A DNA stretch of 64,000 bases from Prunus persica (GCF_000346465.2 NC_034011.1:25851941-25915940), one strand, 5' to 3'; shown: positions 26,836-38,398, counted from the first letter of the stretch. Notes: generated from the sequence alone by a model not told the origin. A program made the numbers and translations.

Positions 26836-28629
26836 ATGGGAATTGTGGGTTTAGAAGAGAGGGACAACATTGAGTTACAGGAATTCTGTCGTATGCTGGT
26901 GGCCTCCGCCGCAGGCCTCCACCTCACAAAACATCAACCCAACGACCTGCGTTTTCCATCCAAAACCGACGACTTGACCGACGACGACGACGAAGAAGGC
27001 AGATTGGTTTGCGTAACTAGCGGCGTTTCCTTCTTAGGCCTCGCCCTCGTCAACCGCCTCCTCCTCCGTGGCTACTCTGTCCGCATCCTCGTTGATAACC
27101 CAGGTAATTAACAAACTGCACAATTTGGTCAAAACTTGGATTTTTACAATTTAGCATCATTTCGGATTTCGATCAAGTTTCCGTTGTCTTCTTCATTTTT
27201 GTTTGATTGCAGTCGTATTAATTTAGGTTTTAACTATTCTTGTAATTATGTTTTTACATGTATCTATCCGCTTTTGGTATGATTGCAAGCAAACAAGTTT
27301 TTATTATTATTATTATTATATATTATATATATACCATGTGGTCTCTGCAGAAGATGTAGAAAAGTTGGGGGAGATGAGTACAAGGACCAATAATAATAAG
27401 ATATCAGCAGTTATGGCAAATCTAGCAGATGTTGAAAGCTTGTCTCAAGCATTCCATGGCTGTCGTGGCGTCTTCCACACCTCTGCATTCACTGACCCTG
27501 CTGGCCTCTCTGGTTACACTGTGAGCGAGTTCTATCAAATTTAGTGTCAATCTAGAGATGTATACGTTTTACCAAATTCCATACCTTTCAAACAAAACCA
27601 ATTATACTTGCAAGTAATTGGAATTCGTAGCGCACACTCAAACACAAGTTGAAAAACTTCACCCCACTCACTAACTTGGACTTAAATTATACATATAATA
27701 CTGCAATCATGATTATTTGTTAGATCCATGGCCGAGATTATTTGTTAACATTTTTGAATTATGTGATTAGAAATCCATGGCTGAGATAGAAGTGAAGGCC
27801 AGTGAGAATGTGATGAAGGCATGTTCATTGACAGCTTCTGTGAGAAAATGTGTGCTGACTTCTTCACTTTTAGCCTGCGTATGGCATGACAGCAGCAACC
27901 AGCATAACCCATCCCCTGTAATTAACCATGACTGCTGGAGCAGTGAGTCACTTTGCACAGACAAAAAGGTATTATTTTAATCCAAATTACACCTTTTTTT
28001 TATTTTTTCTTTTTCTGCTGACAAATTATTAGTATTTTAACTTCATTTGGGGAAAAAATGGCAGCTCTGGTATGCCTTGGGCAAGCTGAGGGCAGAGAAG
28101 GCTGCGTGGAGAATAGCTGAGGAGAAGGGGATGAAGTTGGCAACCATCTGCCCAGCTCTCATCACTGGTCCTGAATTCTCTACCAGAAACCCAACAGCAA
28201 CAATTGCATATCTCAAAGGTGGCCATCATCATTCATCAAACACCCTTTTGCTTTCCAAAATGCGTACACAAACACAAATTCTAGTTTCCATTTTTTTACT
28301 GTGCATATATGAATACAGGATCCCAAGACATGTACCAAAGTGGGGTGCTAGCCACAGTAGATATCATGAGATTGGCCGACGCTCATGTGTGCGTGTTTGA
28401 GGCAATGAACAAGGCAGCATTTGGGAGGTACATTTGCTTTGATCAAGTCATTGAAACAGAGGAAGTGGCAGAGAAGTTAGCTCAGGAGACAAGCATGTCG
28501 AAGAACAAGATTATGGGCAACGGGTCCATCAATGTCCAAGTTCGATATGAATTGTCCAATAGGAAGCTTACAAACCTTTTGTCAGGATCACTGAGATATT
28601 GTTATAACCAAAGCCAGCATTACATTTAG
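26836..28629 (+). CDS. Cinnamoyl-CoA reductase-like NAD(P)-binding protein
   Basis: Five exons: 26836-27103, 27351-27520, 27771-27968, 28065-28218, 28319-28629; 366 aa, in phase. An extended-SDR protein of the CCR/DFR superfamily: Rossmann start VCVTSGVSFLG (about 58-68), VFHTSAF, VLTSSLLACVW with the usual Ser, and the catalytic YxxxK as WYALGK (Tyr215, Lys219), then EKGMKLATICPALITGPEF. An acidic extra N-terminus of about 55 residues precedes the fold. It lacks the NWYCYGK signature of true CCRs and belongs to the CCR-like clade (SNL6-like; Arabidopsis At5g14700 by recall). The substrate is unknown; calling it a lignin enzyme would go beyond the sequence. The Gly motif is atypical (see findings). 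Confidence 0.92.
27300..27335. repeat. (TTA)n/(TA)n tract in intron 1 of the CCR-like gene
   Basis: About seven ATT/TTA units followed by TATATA just before the intron acceptor at 27350. Confidence 0.7.
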
Positions 28630-28949
28630 GTTCCATCCTTATATTATTACTTCTCGTTGAGGTTAAGGTTGAGCAACGCGAAATATAAAGTTTTGGAAAA
28701 CTTTAGAAATGAATGTAAGTATCCGTGTTTGTTTCGTATTTTCGTCTTAAACCAGAGAGATTATCTCAGCATCCTACATCAATTCACAACCATATGTATT
28801 GCAATTAGTGAATCTTAATGAAGAAGGTGAAATCAAATTGTTGCAAGAATAACCTAAGTTTGGTTTTCATTCTACCAACAAAAATAATGAATCCAAAAGC
28901 AAATTACTTCCAAATTGAAAAATTAGAATGGAAAATGTGTAGATTTATT
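28630..28949. other. CCR-like 3' flank
   Basis: AT-rich sequence after the CCR-like stop codon, probably its 3' UTR and downstream flank. Nothing else is recognised. Confidence 0.4.
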
Positions 28950-29450
28950 CTGTGTCTTAGAGAACAACAAAAGGTTTAAAAACAAAACGATCTTTGCAGA
29001 TGAAAAATCTGTTGGGCAAATAGACAAGGGCAACATTCTCAATCAAAAATGAATCTTTCAGAGAAATAAAAGAAATATGAAACAAAGTATTAATAACAAA
29101 TTATCTGGGTGATTGCAAAAACAAAAGTAAAGAAAGAAAGAAAGAAAAAGGGTGAGGCTCAGAGAGTTGCTAACTGTGCTCAAGGAAGAGCCCTTTTACA
29201 GGCCCTTCTCATACAAGAGGTGTCAGAAATTTAAGCACTCTTCATCGTTGCCAGATTAACATATAACCCACAAGTCTATTCAAATAAACGAAATCAAATT
29301 CAGAATAACAAAGAAGAAGATAGAGAAGAAGACGAGGATGCAGAAACAGAAGCGGCTGCAAGCAGGCAAGGTAAGGAGAGGAGAGAATTGGTCTCCCGAA
29401 AGAAAGTCAAGAAGACTAGGGTTTTTCAGTATGAGTCAAGAAAGGGGTGC
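28950..29450 (-). ncRNA. Putative non-coding transcript under a telo-box promoter
   Basis: Downstream (minus strand) of a strong housekeeping-type promoter (29458-29565) the sequence has pyrimidine-rich leader character but only tiny ORFs (10 codons or fewer around 29212-29250). Within it, 29155-29252 could form a box C/D snoRNA: C-like ACGATGA (29242-29248), D'-like CTGA (29223-29226), C'-like GTATGAG (29208-29214), D box CTGA (29159-29162), and a short GGC/GCC closing stem. The C boxes are imperfect and I could not match the guide segments to rRNA. Plant snoRNA genes and ribosomal protein genes are the classes that typically carry telo boxes. An unrecognised small-peptide gene or a 5' leader with a missed intron is the alternative. 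Confidence 0.3.
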
Positions 29451-29457
29451 TTGCGAG

Positions 29458-29565
29458 AATTTATAAGCATTTGTTTATGGGCCTTTAGGGTTTAACATCC
29501 CATTTGAACCCAACCCTAAATTACGAAGTTGGATATGCAAAATGAGCCCATTGTTTATGGGCCTA
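29458..29565 (-). promoter_or_regulatory. Site II + telo-box + TATA promoter
   Basis: Reading the minus strand: GGCCCA at 29558-29563, GGCCCA at 29478-29483, telo box AAACCCTAA at 29486-29494, then TATA-like TTATAAATT at about 29457-29465. This is the arrangement seen in plant ribosomal-protein and snoRNA promoters. A second AAACCCTAG lies at about 29421-29429, within the predicted transcript. Confidence 0.6.
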
Positions 29566-30372
29566 TACCTCCTAAGCTAAACCTAAACCAACTAAAAAGG
29601 GCGCGACTAGAAAACGTAAAAGCCATAGTGTTTTATGTCGGGTTATGCTCGTTTTTATGTGTTTTTTTGTTTGGTTTTGGGCTGGTGATAGTGGTACACC
29701 AGTAGACCCTTGGAGAATTGAGACCACATACCAATGATGGCCATGTTGAATGTTTGTATACGCAGGTTTTTGGCAACCACTAAATTTTATAATTGAGGCC
29801 GGGTTACCCGTCAGCTTTTGTTTCTTTAGAGAGGTATGCAGATGCAGATGTAGATGCATGAGCAGATGAGCAGAGAGAGAGAGGCACACTCTCCACACAG
29901 GGACATGCATTTGTGGTGGTCATGATTAAAGATTAAGTTGAAGTAGAAGAGGATAGAGATATTGAATTTGAAGTAAGTAATGTATATATATATATATGTG
30001 TGTGTGGGTGAGAAAGATTCGCGTGACAGAGAGCTGACAGGAGGTGATTCAAACTTGACTTGAGAGAAGAACCAAATGAGACATGACACACACTGGTGGT
30101 CACATTGTGCTGCCGCTCATTGGTCAAATATTCCTCTTTAATTTATGAGGTTCAAACTTGAATTAGGGGTTGCATTGCATGCCATGCATTCCTTACACTA
30201 ACTAATAAATTTACTCATATAAATAGACAGACAGGTAAAAAATTAGAGTAGGAGGAGAGGTAGAGCAGCAGCAGCAGGGGAGTAGAAAAAAGAGCTCGGT
30301 AGATGAGGAACAATTCCCTATATTCGCTGTCATCGGTACTCATGAAACCAAATGCCTATGATATGCCCCCCA

Positions 30373-30376
<4 letters not shown>

Positions 30377-30411
<35 letters not shown>
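30377..30411. repeat. (TC)n microsatellite
   Basis: About 17 TC units; complementary to the (AG)n tract at 30551-30594. Confidence 0.9.
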
Positions 30412-30414
<3 letters not shown>

Positions 30415-30548
30415 TTAACTTATGACTGAGGATGGTAGTAGTACTTTTTTTAAATTTGTTTATTCTGTCTTCCAGAGTTTTTTATAAGGAAAATCTTTTG
30501 CTTTCATTAACAAATTTTTGTAAGTCAGTAAACAATAGATTAATAAAA

Positions 30549-30550
<2 letters not shown>

Positions 30551-30594
<44 letters not shown>
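30551..30594. repeat. (AG)n microsatellite
   Basis: About 22 AG units, 139 nt after the (TC)n tract, so the two arms are inverted relative to each other. Confidence 0.9.
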
Positions 30595-30597
<3 letters not shown>

Positions 30598-33049
30598 TTC
30601 TGGTTGCAGTTGCAGAAATGTTAGACAAAGAAAAGGTTATATATAATCTGGGCATTTGAGATCAGATCGGTCAAGCTTGTTGTGCTTCCATTACTACACA
30701 TATACAGTCACAGAGCTTTCTTTCTGATATCACAATCAAGTCAATCAACCCAACCCAACCCAACCCATGAGATGAGCTCTAATCCATCACCATCACCATC
30801 ACTATCAAGACAAGAATCTTCCTTCCATATCTCCTGGACTTAGTTGCAGTGAAAGTGAAGAAGCTTTGATCTGCTTTCTTCTCCAGTCCAGGTCAGTGGT
30901 CATTATTTTCTTTTCCATATCAATCAACCTGCTGCATGAATTAATGTTGCTTATGCTGTGTCAAGTAATTAAGAATGTGCATTTCAATATATTCCAATGT
31001 CATTTTCATGCAATTGAAATGTGCAAGCCAGCTCTTGCTCTAGCTCACCTCTCTGTTAGACTCTGTTTTCTCTTCAGTCTTTTCCTTTGCGCATTATCTG
31101 CTCCTAGTCCTAGTCAGATTGCCTGATTCACTCTTTCTAATTACCTAATTGCTGATTGGCTGATTCCTCCACTGTGGATCGGTCCCACTAATGTCGAACC
31201 TTTTTGTTGTAATGTAAGCCCATCTGCTTCGAGCCTTGAGGAGATGAGAAGAAAGATAGTCTTGTTTCTTTCAACTTTCAACTTCCAACTTTCACTTTCA
31301 GAAAAAGCTAAATTAATAATAATAATACATGCTTCTTCCTTCAAATTCTAAATCTAACCGGATTTTGATAGTTTGTTTTTTCCAAAATTGAATCAATGAC
31401 TTTCCTCTTTTCCATGTTTAATTAATTAATACCTTCCTCTTTTTCTCTTATTCAACAACTCAAATCCACAAATCCCATCTCTTGATTTTCGCATTACAAT
31501 AGAATCTCTTCTCTGCCAATCTTGATTATTGTTTGTTTGATGAAATGATTCTTTCTGCTTCCAAGACATATGATGCAATTTATATTCTCAAAAAGTATTA
31601 GTCAAAACACTCGACACCAGTTGTGCCATTATTTTAAAAAATATTGCATTACTTTATACTTCACCTCAAAATTAACGTTATTTGTAAAGTATTCATTAGT
31701 ATCGTGATTTGGAATAATTGCTACACTTATTGCCCCTCTCAATAAAAAAAATTAACGCTATTTTCATCACATCACGAGCCATTTAGGAGTTGGGTGCATA
31801 TTTTATGCCCCCATGTGAACTTCCATGCTCTTTTATTTCTCCCCCGACTCTGTTTAGAAGTTCTTTTTTTATTTCTTCAATTTGGGTCTCTTTTTATCAT
31901 CACTTTGATTTTGACAGTGCATTATTAAAATCAAGTATACCTTTCGGCATGTAGGGAAATTGATACCATCCCACCTATCATTTCCAATCAAATTCCATTC
32001 GGACAAATATTTCAATTTTCATCAGTTGTCTTTTTTTGGATAAAGAGACCGACCTCCATTTTCCTTTTGCACATGGCTTTCGGCATATGCCTAGAGGTAT
32101 AATTTTTTTTTAAAAAAAGCCAAGTACTTAAGTTAACAACTCTATTTTGGAAAGTAAAGAATGCCCATTTGCATGCTTTTTTATGCATCACTGGTTATGA
32201 TTATGATTAACATGCAATTGATAGTGAAATAATAAATTGAATAATTGTGTGAAAAGATGAGAGTTATATTCTTTGAGAAATTCAATTCATTGGTGAAGAT
32301 GAAGTCATGAAATAAACGGTAGGAATGGGGTAGCTTTATAGACCCCTAAGAGATACAAACTAGGTTGAAGCTCTCCTCATAGGAATTAGATTCGAGGTCA
32401 AGTTGCACATGAGATGATCTTGTTTAAAGGTGAGATATGGCTCAGATGATTTATAATGAGATTTAGAGAATGTCGAATTGTGATTAATCGGTGGATATTG
32501 TTCAAAATTTAATTGTTGATAAAAATGTTGATTAAGTTGAATTAACCGTCGTTCTAAATTGTACCGAGATTTTTGAGATAAAACTCGATAACTTGATGGG
32601 TTCATAGGTATAGTTACACTTTGACGGACCTAGGAAATTAAGTTTGGAGCACTTAGCAAAAAAAACTTGTATGAAACGGGGATATCACTATTTTGTTATC
32701 CCTGATCAATCACAGTTTGCCACGTAAAAAAGTTATCACGCATGACATACTGTGATCGATGAAGAATAACAAAATAATACTATTCCCGTTTCATATAAGT
32801 GTTTCACGCACTTAAGAGGACAATGGGACCAAGACTAAAGGGCATGTGGGCATGATAGGGCAGAGCAGGAATTGTTTCAGAGCTAAATTAGGCATGGGAC
32901 ATGAAGTGATCGTTCGGTTCACGAAAACACATTGAGGGAAACATATTCATAAACTTGGCCTCTGCCTGCCGTGTCTCGTCTCACTCTCATTTCCATTTTC
33001 AACCTCACCTTTTTCATTAAAGGAAAAACAGAGTTACTGCTCTGCAGTA

Positions 33050-34121
33050 TCTCTCTCCCTCTCTCTATCTGTCTCTCTCATCGTTAACACCGCTCCATTT
33101 TACCAACTTGCCCTGGCTCGCCAGTGAAGTAGTGAACAGCTGCCTCATTCGCATTGCCTGTCACTTGACATGAAAAACCATGGTAATAGGGTATATCTGG
33201 CATTCCAGCCCTTTTTGGTTTTATCTGCCAAAACCAGTCCATTACTTTGTAGGTAAGTTTTATATGTAATCTCTGTCACAACGTGGATGTTTGGTACACA
33301 AAAATTCCAAGAAAACAAGGGATTTAGGTGACACCCTAGAGTTATCTAAAATGCTTACCCACGCGCCCCTAACTATTAGATTAGAGTTTGAAAACATTCG
33401 AGCCATTTAAACCTTCCTTTAATGAACAAAATGTAGGTAAGATTGTGAAATTTTTTTGGATTCAATTGTATATTATTTTCTTGAACACTAGATCTGTAGA
33501 TATTCTCAGTACTCAAATCTAAGGACATAGTAGGGTTAGTAGATAGATAGCTTAGTTAGGACTTATTTGGTTTAGATGTGATTCAATTAGGGATTTAGTA
33601 CATATGTTGATTTGGTGTGTCATCTTTGCTTCTTCTTCCTAAATCTCGGCCATATCGGAGAAATCTTGAGAATAAAATGGAAAATATTCAAGAGATTTTA
33701 CAATCATACAAGTTAAACTTAAATTTACGTAACACTTTAAAAACGAAAATACAAAACCAAATACAACTATTATTTGAAGAAAGATCCTTGATTATAACTT
33801 ATACTGTCAAGACATGCGTTTTCATATTTTTTTTTTCCCTTCTTATTATTTCCAATAGCCTATCGAAGTGGGCTCAATCGAGTTGGCTGCGCGTGAATCT
33901 CTATATCTCTCTTCCCTTCAAAATATTGACATGGACGCTTTTACCCTTGTGTAATTACCAGGATAAAAATGCATGAAACAATATCTTCCTTATATCTTCT
34001 TCCCTTACGTGGTATCTGTTGGAAAGCCCTCCCTAATATAAACTTGGGATCAAGATTTCCAAAGCCAGCACCCGCATAGAAATTCATCGGAGTTGAAAGT
34101 TTTCTCATCTTTGTTTTGCAG
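33050..34121 (+). other. Probable first exon and intron of the Cys-rich protein gene
   Basis: A TC-rich leader at about 33050 runs to a consensus donor (GTAG followed by GTAAGT) after 33252. The matching acceptor with a strong pyrimidine tract (TTTGTTTTGCAG) ends at 34121, giving an 869-nt intron. After splicing, the ATG at 33180 (context AACCATGG) is in frame with the ATG at 34136 and would add 29 residues. The ATG at 33170 opens a different 36-codon frame. See findings. Confidence 0.55.
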
Positions 34122-34135
34122 GTCAGATAATCCAA

Positions 34136-34678
34136 ATGGACGAGATTAACCCACCTCGGTCGTCACGTAAACGCGGGACGTCATCCGATCATCAGGGCGA
34201 CACATCCTCAGCGGCAAGACCCACAACCCCAAGGGAGAGCCGGTACGCCGTGGATGACGCGGGGGACCGGATAGAGTGCTCTGGCAAGTATTGCAAGTCA
34301 TGCAGCGGCGCTTTGATAGCCGACTGCGTGGCACTCTGCTGCTGCCCATGCGCTTTGCTGAATCTTCTCACTCTTGCCTTCGTTAAAGTGCCCTGGATGG
34401 TGGGCAGGAAGTGTTTGGGACTGGGGAAATCCAAAGGGCAAAAGCGTAAAAGCAAGAGAAAATGCAGCAGTATTGATGATGATGATGATCATCATCATCG
34501 GTGTGAGGTGGAGAGAAAAGAAGAGGAAAGAATGCCAGAAATTTCATCAGACCAAATGGAGTGTGTGAGTGCCAGGCTGGAGGCAGAGAGGGTTTGGTTA
34601 GAATTGTACCAGATTGGTCATCTGGGTTTTGGTAGGGTGTCTTTCAGTGGTATGCAATCTCTGGGTAAGGCCAATTAG
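34136..34678 (+). CDS. Plant-specific Cys-rich hydrophobic-patch protein
   Basis: 180 codons in the last exon. The N-terminus is basic and Ser/Pro-rich (MDEINPPRSSRKRG). Next comes a conserved core with IECSGKYCKSCSGALIADCVALCCCPCALLN (about 47-77), a Cys-dense hydrophobic stretch leading into LLTLAFVKVPWMVGRKCLG, then a strongly basic patch, an Asp/His run from (GAT)n/(CAT)n repeats (about 113-123), and an acidic tail. I recognise this as a small angiosperm family of unknown function (annotated as hypothetical or transmembrane; the Arabidopsis counterpart by position may be At5g14690). The CCCCPC cluster could be palmitoylated or bind metal; that is inference. A 29-residue N-terminal extension from an upstream exon is possible. 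Confidence 0.78.
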   Translation: MDEINPPRSSRKRGTSSDHQGDTSSAARPTTPRESRYAVDDAGDRIECSGKYCKSCSGALIADCVALCCCPCALLNLLTLAFVKVPWMVGRKCLGLGKSKGQKRKSKRKCSSIDDDDDHHHRCEVERKEEERMPEISSDQMECVSARLEAERVWLELYQIGHLGFGRVSFSGMQSLGKAN

Positions 34679-35060
34679 GGAAGATAATTTATTGTATACC
34701 TTTGTTGGTTTTATTTTGTACACTTGGGAGATATATAGGGTTTTTTCTGCACTAATTTCCTTCATATATTCATAATATTAATGTAACATTTATGGAGTAG
34801 AGATAATTTTATATTTGGAAATTCCAAAATATTTGAATTTTAAAAAGAAAGCTCTGTTCCAAATTTCCAATTTGTATTTTCATTTTCTTGCTGTTAAAGT
34901 ATCGTTATCATTTGTCTTTAAATGGTGGGATTATATTGCAGAGACTCATAGAGGAAATATGGTTGCCTGCTGCCAAGAGAAAACTCGCACTTGCCTATCT
35001 TTTTGAAGGAAAAAGATAATAGGCCTATAGGAACTTGGCAAGTAAATCTTCTTTGTTATT

Positions 35061-35061
<1 letters not shown>

Positions 35062-35091
<30 letters not shown>
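35062..35091. repeat. Poly-T tract (30 nt)
   Basis: Uninterrupted run of 30 T. It could be the poly(A) tail of a minus-strand retroposed sequence, but no body was recognised. Confidence 0.9.
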
Positions 35092-35092
<1 letters not shown>

Positions 35093-35269
35093 TTGTTGGT
35101 TGTTTTCGACTTTTTGGAAAGAGTTTGAGTCTTAATACGTGAGGAATTATGAATCCGATCAATTTGAAGTTGGGTTTGGATTAAGTTTTGGGTTTTACTA
35201 TATAAGGACAAATAGGAAGGCACCAAGATAAAATGGTCCCGTTCTTAAACATTTGGACAAATCAATTCA

Positions 35270-35409
35270 GTTACTGTCCGACATTGAGATGAATTAACCC
35301 TTATGTTACTGTCAGACAATGACATTGAACAACTCTCGAGTTACTGTTCGACAATGGCATAAGAGTTATTTCATATTATTGTCGAATAGTGACTAGACCA
35401 ATTTGTCTA
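35270..35409. repeat. 35-bp tandem repeat, four degenerate copies
   Basis: Units begin at 35270, 35305, 35340 and 35375, an exact 35-bp period. The first three start GTTACTGT followed by C/A/T-GACA; the fourth is more diverged (ATTATTGTCGA). No ORF runs through it. Confidence 0.8.
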
Positions 35410-35710
35410 ATTTTGGAGGGGTTGAATCATTTAAACATTTTATCTTATGTGAAGGAATTTTTTTGTTTTTTTCGTTTTTTTATATAATCATTTTCTGTTA
35501 AGTTTTTGGATTCTCAAGAATCTCAACGTCGGCTTATTTCACCTCTAATCATTTTATTTTCATTCCACGAATTACCCTCTGATTATTGCGGACAATGAAC
35601 AAGCCCATGTCCGATTAAAATAAATAAATCCAAGTTGATCATTGTAAAAAAGAGAGCCCAATTTGGAGTTGAACCAAGCCCAAATGCCCAATGCAAGGCA
35701 AATATTTTGA

Positions 35711-35860
35711 ATTAAGTTTTTTATTTTATTTTATACAAATGATATTTTAATTTAATCTAATTTAATTTACTGGAGCGGATTCGAATTTGGGTGCAGAATG
35801 AGGAGCATATTCACTTAGCCAATTTAACTAAACTTATATCTACATTTTGAATTAAGTTCT
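35711..35860 (-). mobile_element. tRNA-derived SINE-like element
   Basis: On the minus strand there is a box A-like TAGTTAAATTGG followed about 35 nt later by a box B-like ATTCGAATCC, then an AT-rich body with a TTAGATTAAATTAAAATATC tail. The same general plan is seen at 58917-59052. Ends are approximate. Confidence 0.5.
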
Positions 35861-35999
35861 AATTGACTAATTAAAAACCCATTCTTAATTTAATTATAAA
35901 ATTGCATCTTTGTCAATAAACGAAGAATAAGAGCTTTTTTTGTTGGATGATGTGATACACGTTTAAAGTACCTTGATTGAACGACTAATAAAAATAAAA

Positions 36000-36360
36000 G
36001 GGTTAATCATTTTATTAGTCTCTAAACTTAGACCTGATTTGCATTTGAGTTACTCAATTTCCAAAATAGTTCTCGTGGTCCTTTAACTTCAGTTTCGTTA
36101 TGACAAATGGCTCTGCCGTTAATTTTGTTAACTTTTCTATTAAATACAGGAGCAAAATGGTATTTTTGGTATCAAAATTGATTAAAATTAAACTCTCTCT
36201 CTCCCCTCTATCCCGATTTCTACTCCCCCAAACTTTTAAAAAAATTCGACATAACCATTTGTTCTAACGAAAGTGAAATTAAAGGACCATAAAAACTATT
36301 TTGGAAATTGAGGAACTCAAATGTAAATTGAGTCTAAATTTAAGAACTAATAAAACGATA
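36000..36360. mobile_element. Foldback MITE, copy 2
   Basis: Same family as 13872-14400: begins GGGTTAATCATTTTATTAG, ends near CTAATAAAACGATAG, with inverted arms around a (TC)n CCCGATTTCTACTCCCC core. It is shorter than copy 1, its right terminus has diverged, and no clear target-site duplication is visible. Confidence 0.7.
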
Positions 36361-36802
36361 GAAATGATAGGGCATTTTTCCTCTGGAGGAAAATAAAAAG
36401 AAAGAATGGAGGCAATTTTTCCAAAAATAAATAAATAAATTCGATGGCAATTTGGCAACTTAGAAGGATCGGACTGGTGGTGACTCATTGAGAGACTGAA
36501 AAGACACTTCGCGCCCCGCCAATTTTTTGGCGAACCATGGCAAATGACACCTGTGTTTATATATTGCCGGATGGCAGACTGGCAGTAACAGAAGCGCGCA
36601 TATTAGCATTCTTTTGTAAATATCCACTATCGTACGCTCTGATGCGTGGTGCGCGCACTCGGGTTTATGGCTTGCAAATTAAATACAGAACGGTGAAACA
36701 ATAAACCAGTGTTTCAGCTTGCGTACCGACATAGTCACCAGAGAGTGAGAGAGAGAGATAGAGTTGGAAGCGAGCGAGCGAGTGACTCAGTGAGCGAAGA
36801 AG

Positions 36803-38352
36803 ATGGGGGGTGAGCCAACTCGGATAATGCTGGCAGTGAACGAGTCGACGATCAAGGGGTACCCGCACGCCTCCATAAGCAGCAGAAAGGCCTTCGAGTG
36901 GACTCTGCATAAGATCGTCCGCTCCAACACCTCTGGCTTCAAGCTCCTCTTCCTTCATGTCCAAGTCCCTGACGAAGACGGTCCTCTCTCTCCTTCTGTT
37001 TTTCTTTTTTTGTTCCCATTCAATACTTATGTTTGTACTATGCTTGATTGCAAAGAAAATGGAGGAAATAGAAGCAAAAATTGAAAGGATAGGGAAATCA
37101 GAACCGAACCTATAGTTTTCTAATGGAAAATGTTAAAAGAATCGCAGATTATGTGTGAGTGAAAAATTGGCTTTGCGATCAGTAAGTTGCTGTCGTTTGG
37201 TTTTGTAAATTGAAATTAGTCGGTGATGATCATTGATGTGATATAATCTTCATCGTAATTAAGAAATCGTTAGTAAGTTTTGGTACCGAACGGGAAGCAT
37301 TGAGTATGAAGGTGCTTGATAACTTTTTAAGCTTTCTGCCACTTCTTTCAATTTTATAGTCAATTTGCTAGTTCGTTTAAGTGGTGAGTTTTTGTAATTT
37401 GAGTTCAATATCGAGTTTGATCGGTTACAAGATCTGACCACTTTTTGTACAATTTCCCTTTGGTTATATGATTGTTTCTCAAAGTTGGCTTGTTATGGCG
37501 ACTTCATTTTAAATCATGTAGTTTCTTGTCATTCCAAAATGAGTTATGTGACCCAAGTATCATCATCATCATCATCATAACTGTTGTTATTGTGGTCATC
37601 AAGCATTGACCATGATCATAACTTAGAGAAATTATGACCCTGAATTGATTTGAGTTCATTGTTATATGAAAAATGTGAATGAATATGCATATAGTCCATT
37701 TATATTGTATCTAGTTGAGCTTTTGTATATTCTTGTGTTTGAGCATGCTTAACACTTCATTTTCCATTACTCAGAAACTTTCTTATCCTTTTTCCTTATT
37801 ATTATGATGTGATCCTGCCGCTTGTTTCAACTTTGAACCATTGTTCCTAACCATACTTGTAATAATATGTGTGCCCTCTTTCGATAATAGGTTTTGATGA
37901 CATGGATAGTGTCTATGCATCACCTGAGGATTTCAAAAATCTGAGGAATAGAGACCGCGCCAAAGGGCTTCATCTGCTGGAGTTTTTTGTTGAAAGATGT
38001 CATGCAATTGGGGTACTGACGTGTGTCTTTTGGGACAGCATTATTCAATAATCGCATCTGAAACATACAACTTAGTATTCTGAAGTTTAAATCTATATAT
38101 TGGAATGCTTGTAGGTTGGTTGTGAAGCATGGATAAAAAAAGGGGATCCCAAGGAAGTAATCTGTCATGAGGTGAAGCGTGTGCAGCCTGACTTTCTGGT
38201 TGTGGGCTGCCGGGGTCTTGGTCCTTTCCAGAGGTATCCTTTTAAGTGCTTGCCTTTTATAGACACATGCCTGATCTCCACCACAGTTAATAGTATTATT
38301 ACATTGCAGACATCCTTTTCTAACATCTTTTGCAATTGACATGTTTTGCAAT

Positions 38353-38398
<46 letters not shown>

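Larger units (their letters stand above)
29566..33049. other. Intergenic region with simple repeats
   Basis: No supported protein gene in 3.5 kb. A transcribed-looking patch at about 30240-30890 carries (CAG)n, the (TC)n/(AG)n pair, (CCAAC)n near 30748 and a plausible donor (CCAG followed by GTCAGT) at about 30892, but no ORF. It may be a distal leader exon of the gene at 34136 or a separate transcript. The remainder (31100-33000) is AT-rich with nothing recognisable. Confidence 0.4.
34679..36802. other. Repeat-rich spacer upstream of the USP gene
   Basis: Holds the 3' UTR of the Cys-rich gene (to about 34760), a 30-nt T run, a 35-bp tandem repeat, a minus-strand SINE-like element and MITE copy 2. 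The USP promoter is the last 400 bp: TATA-like TTTATATATTG near 36555 and a GA-rich leader from about 36735. Confidence 0.55.
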
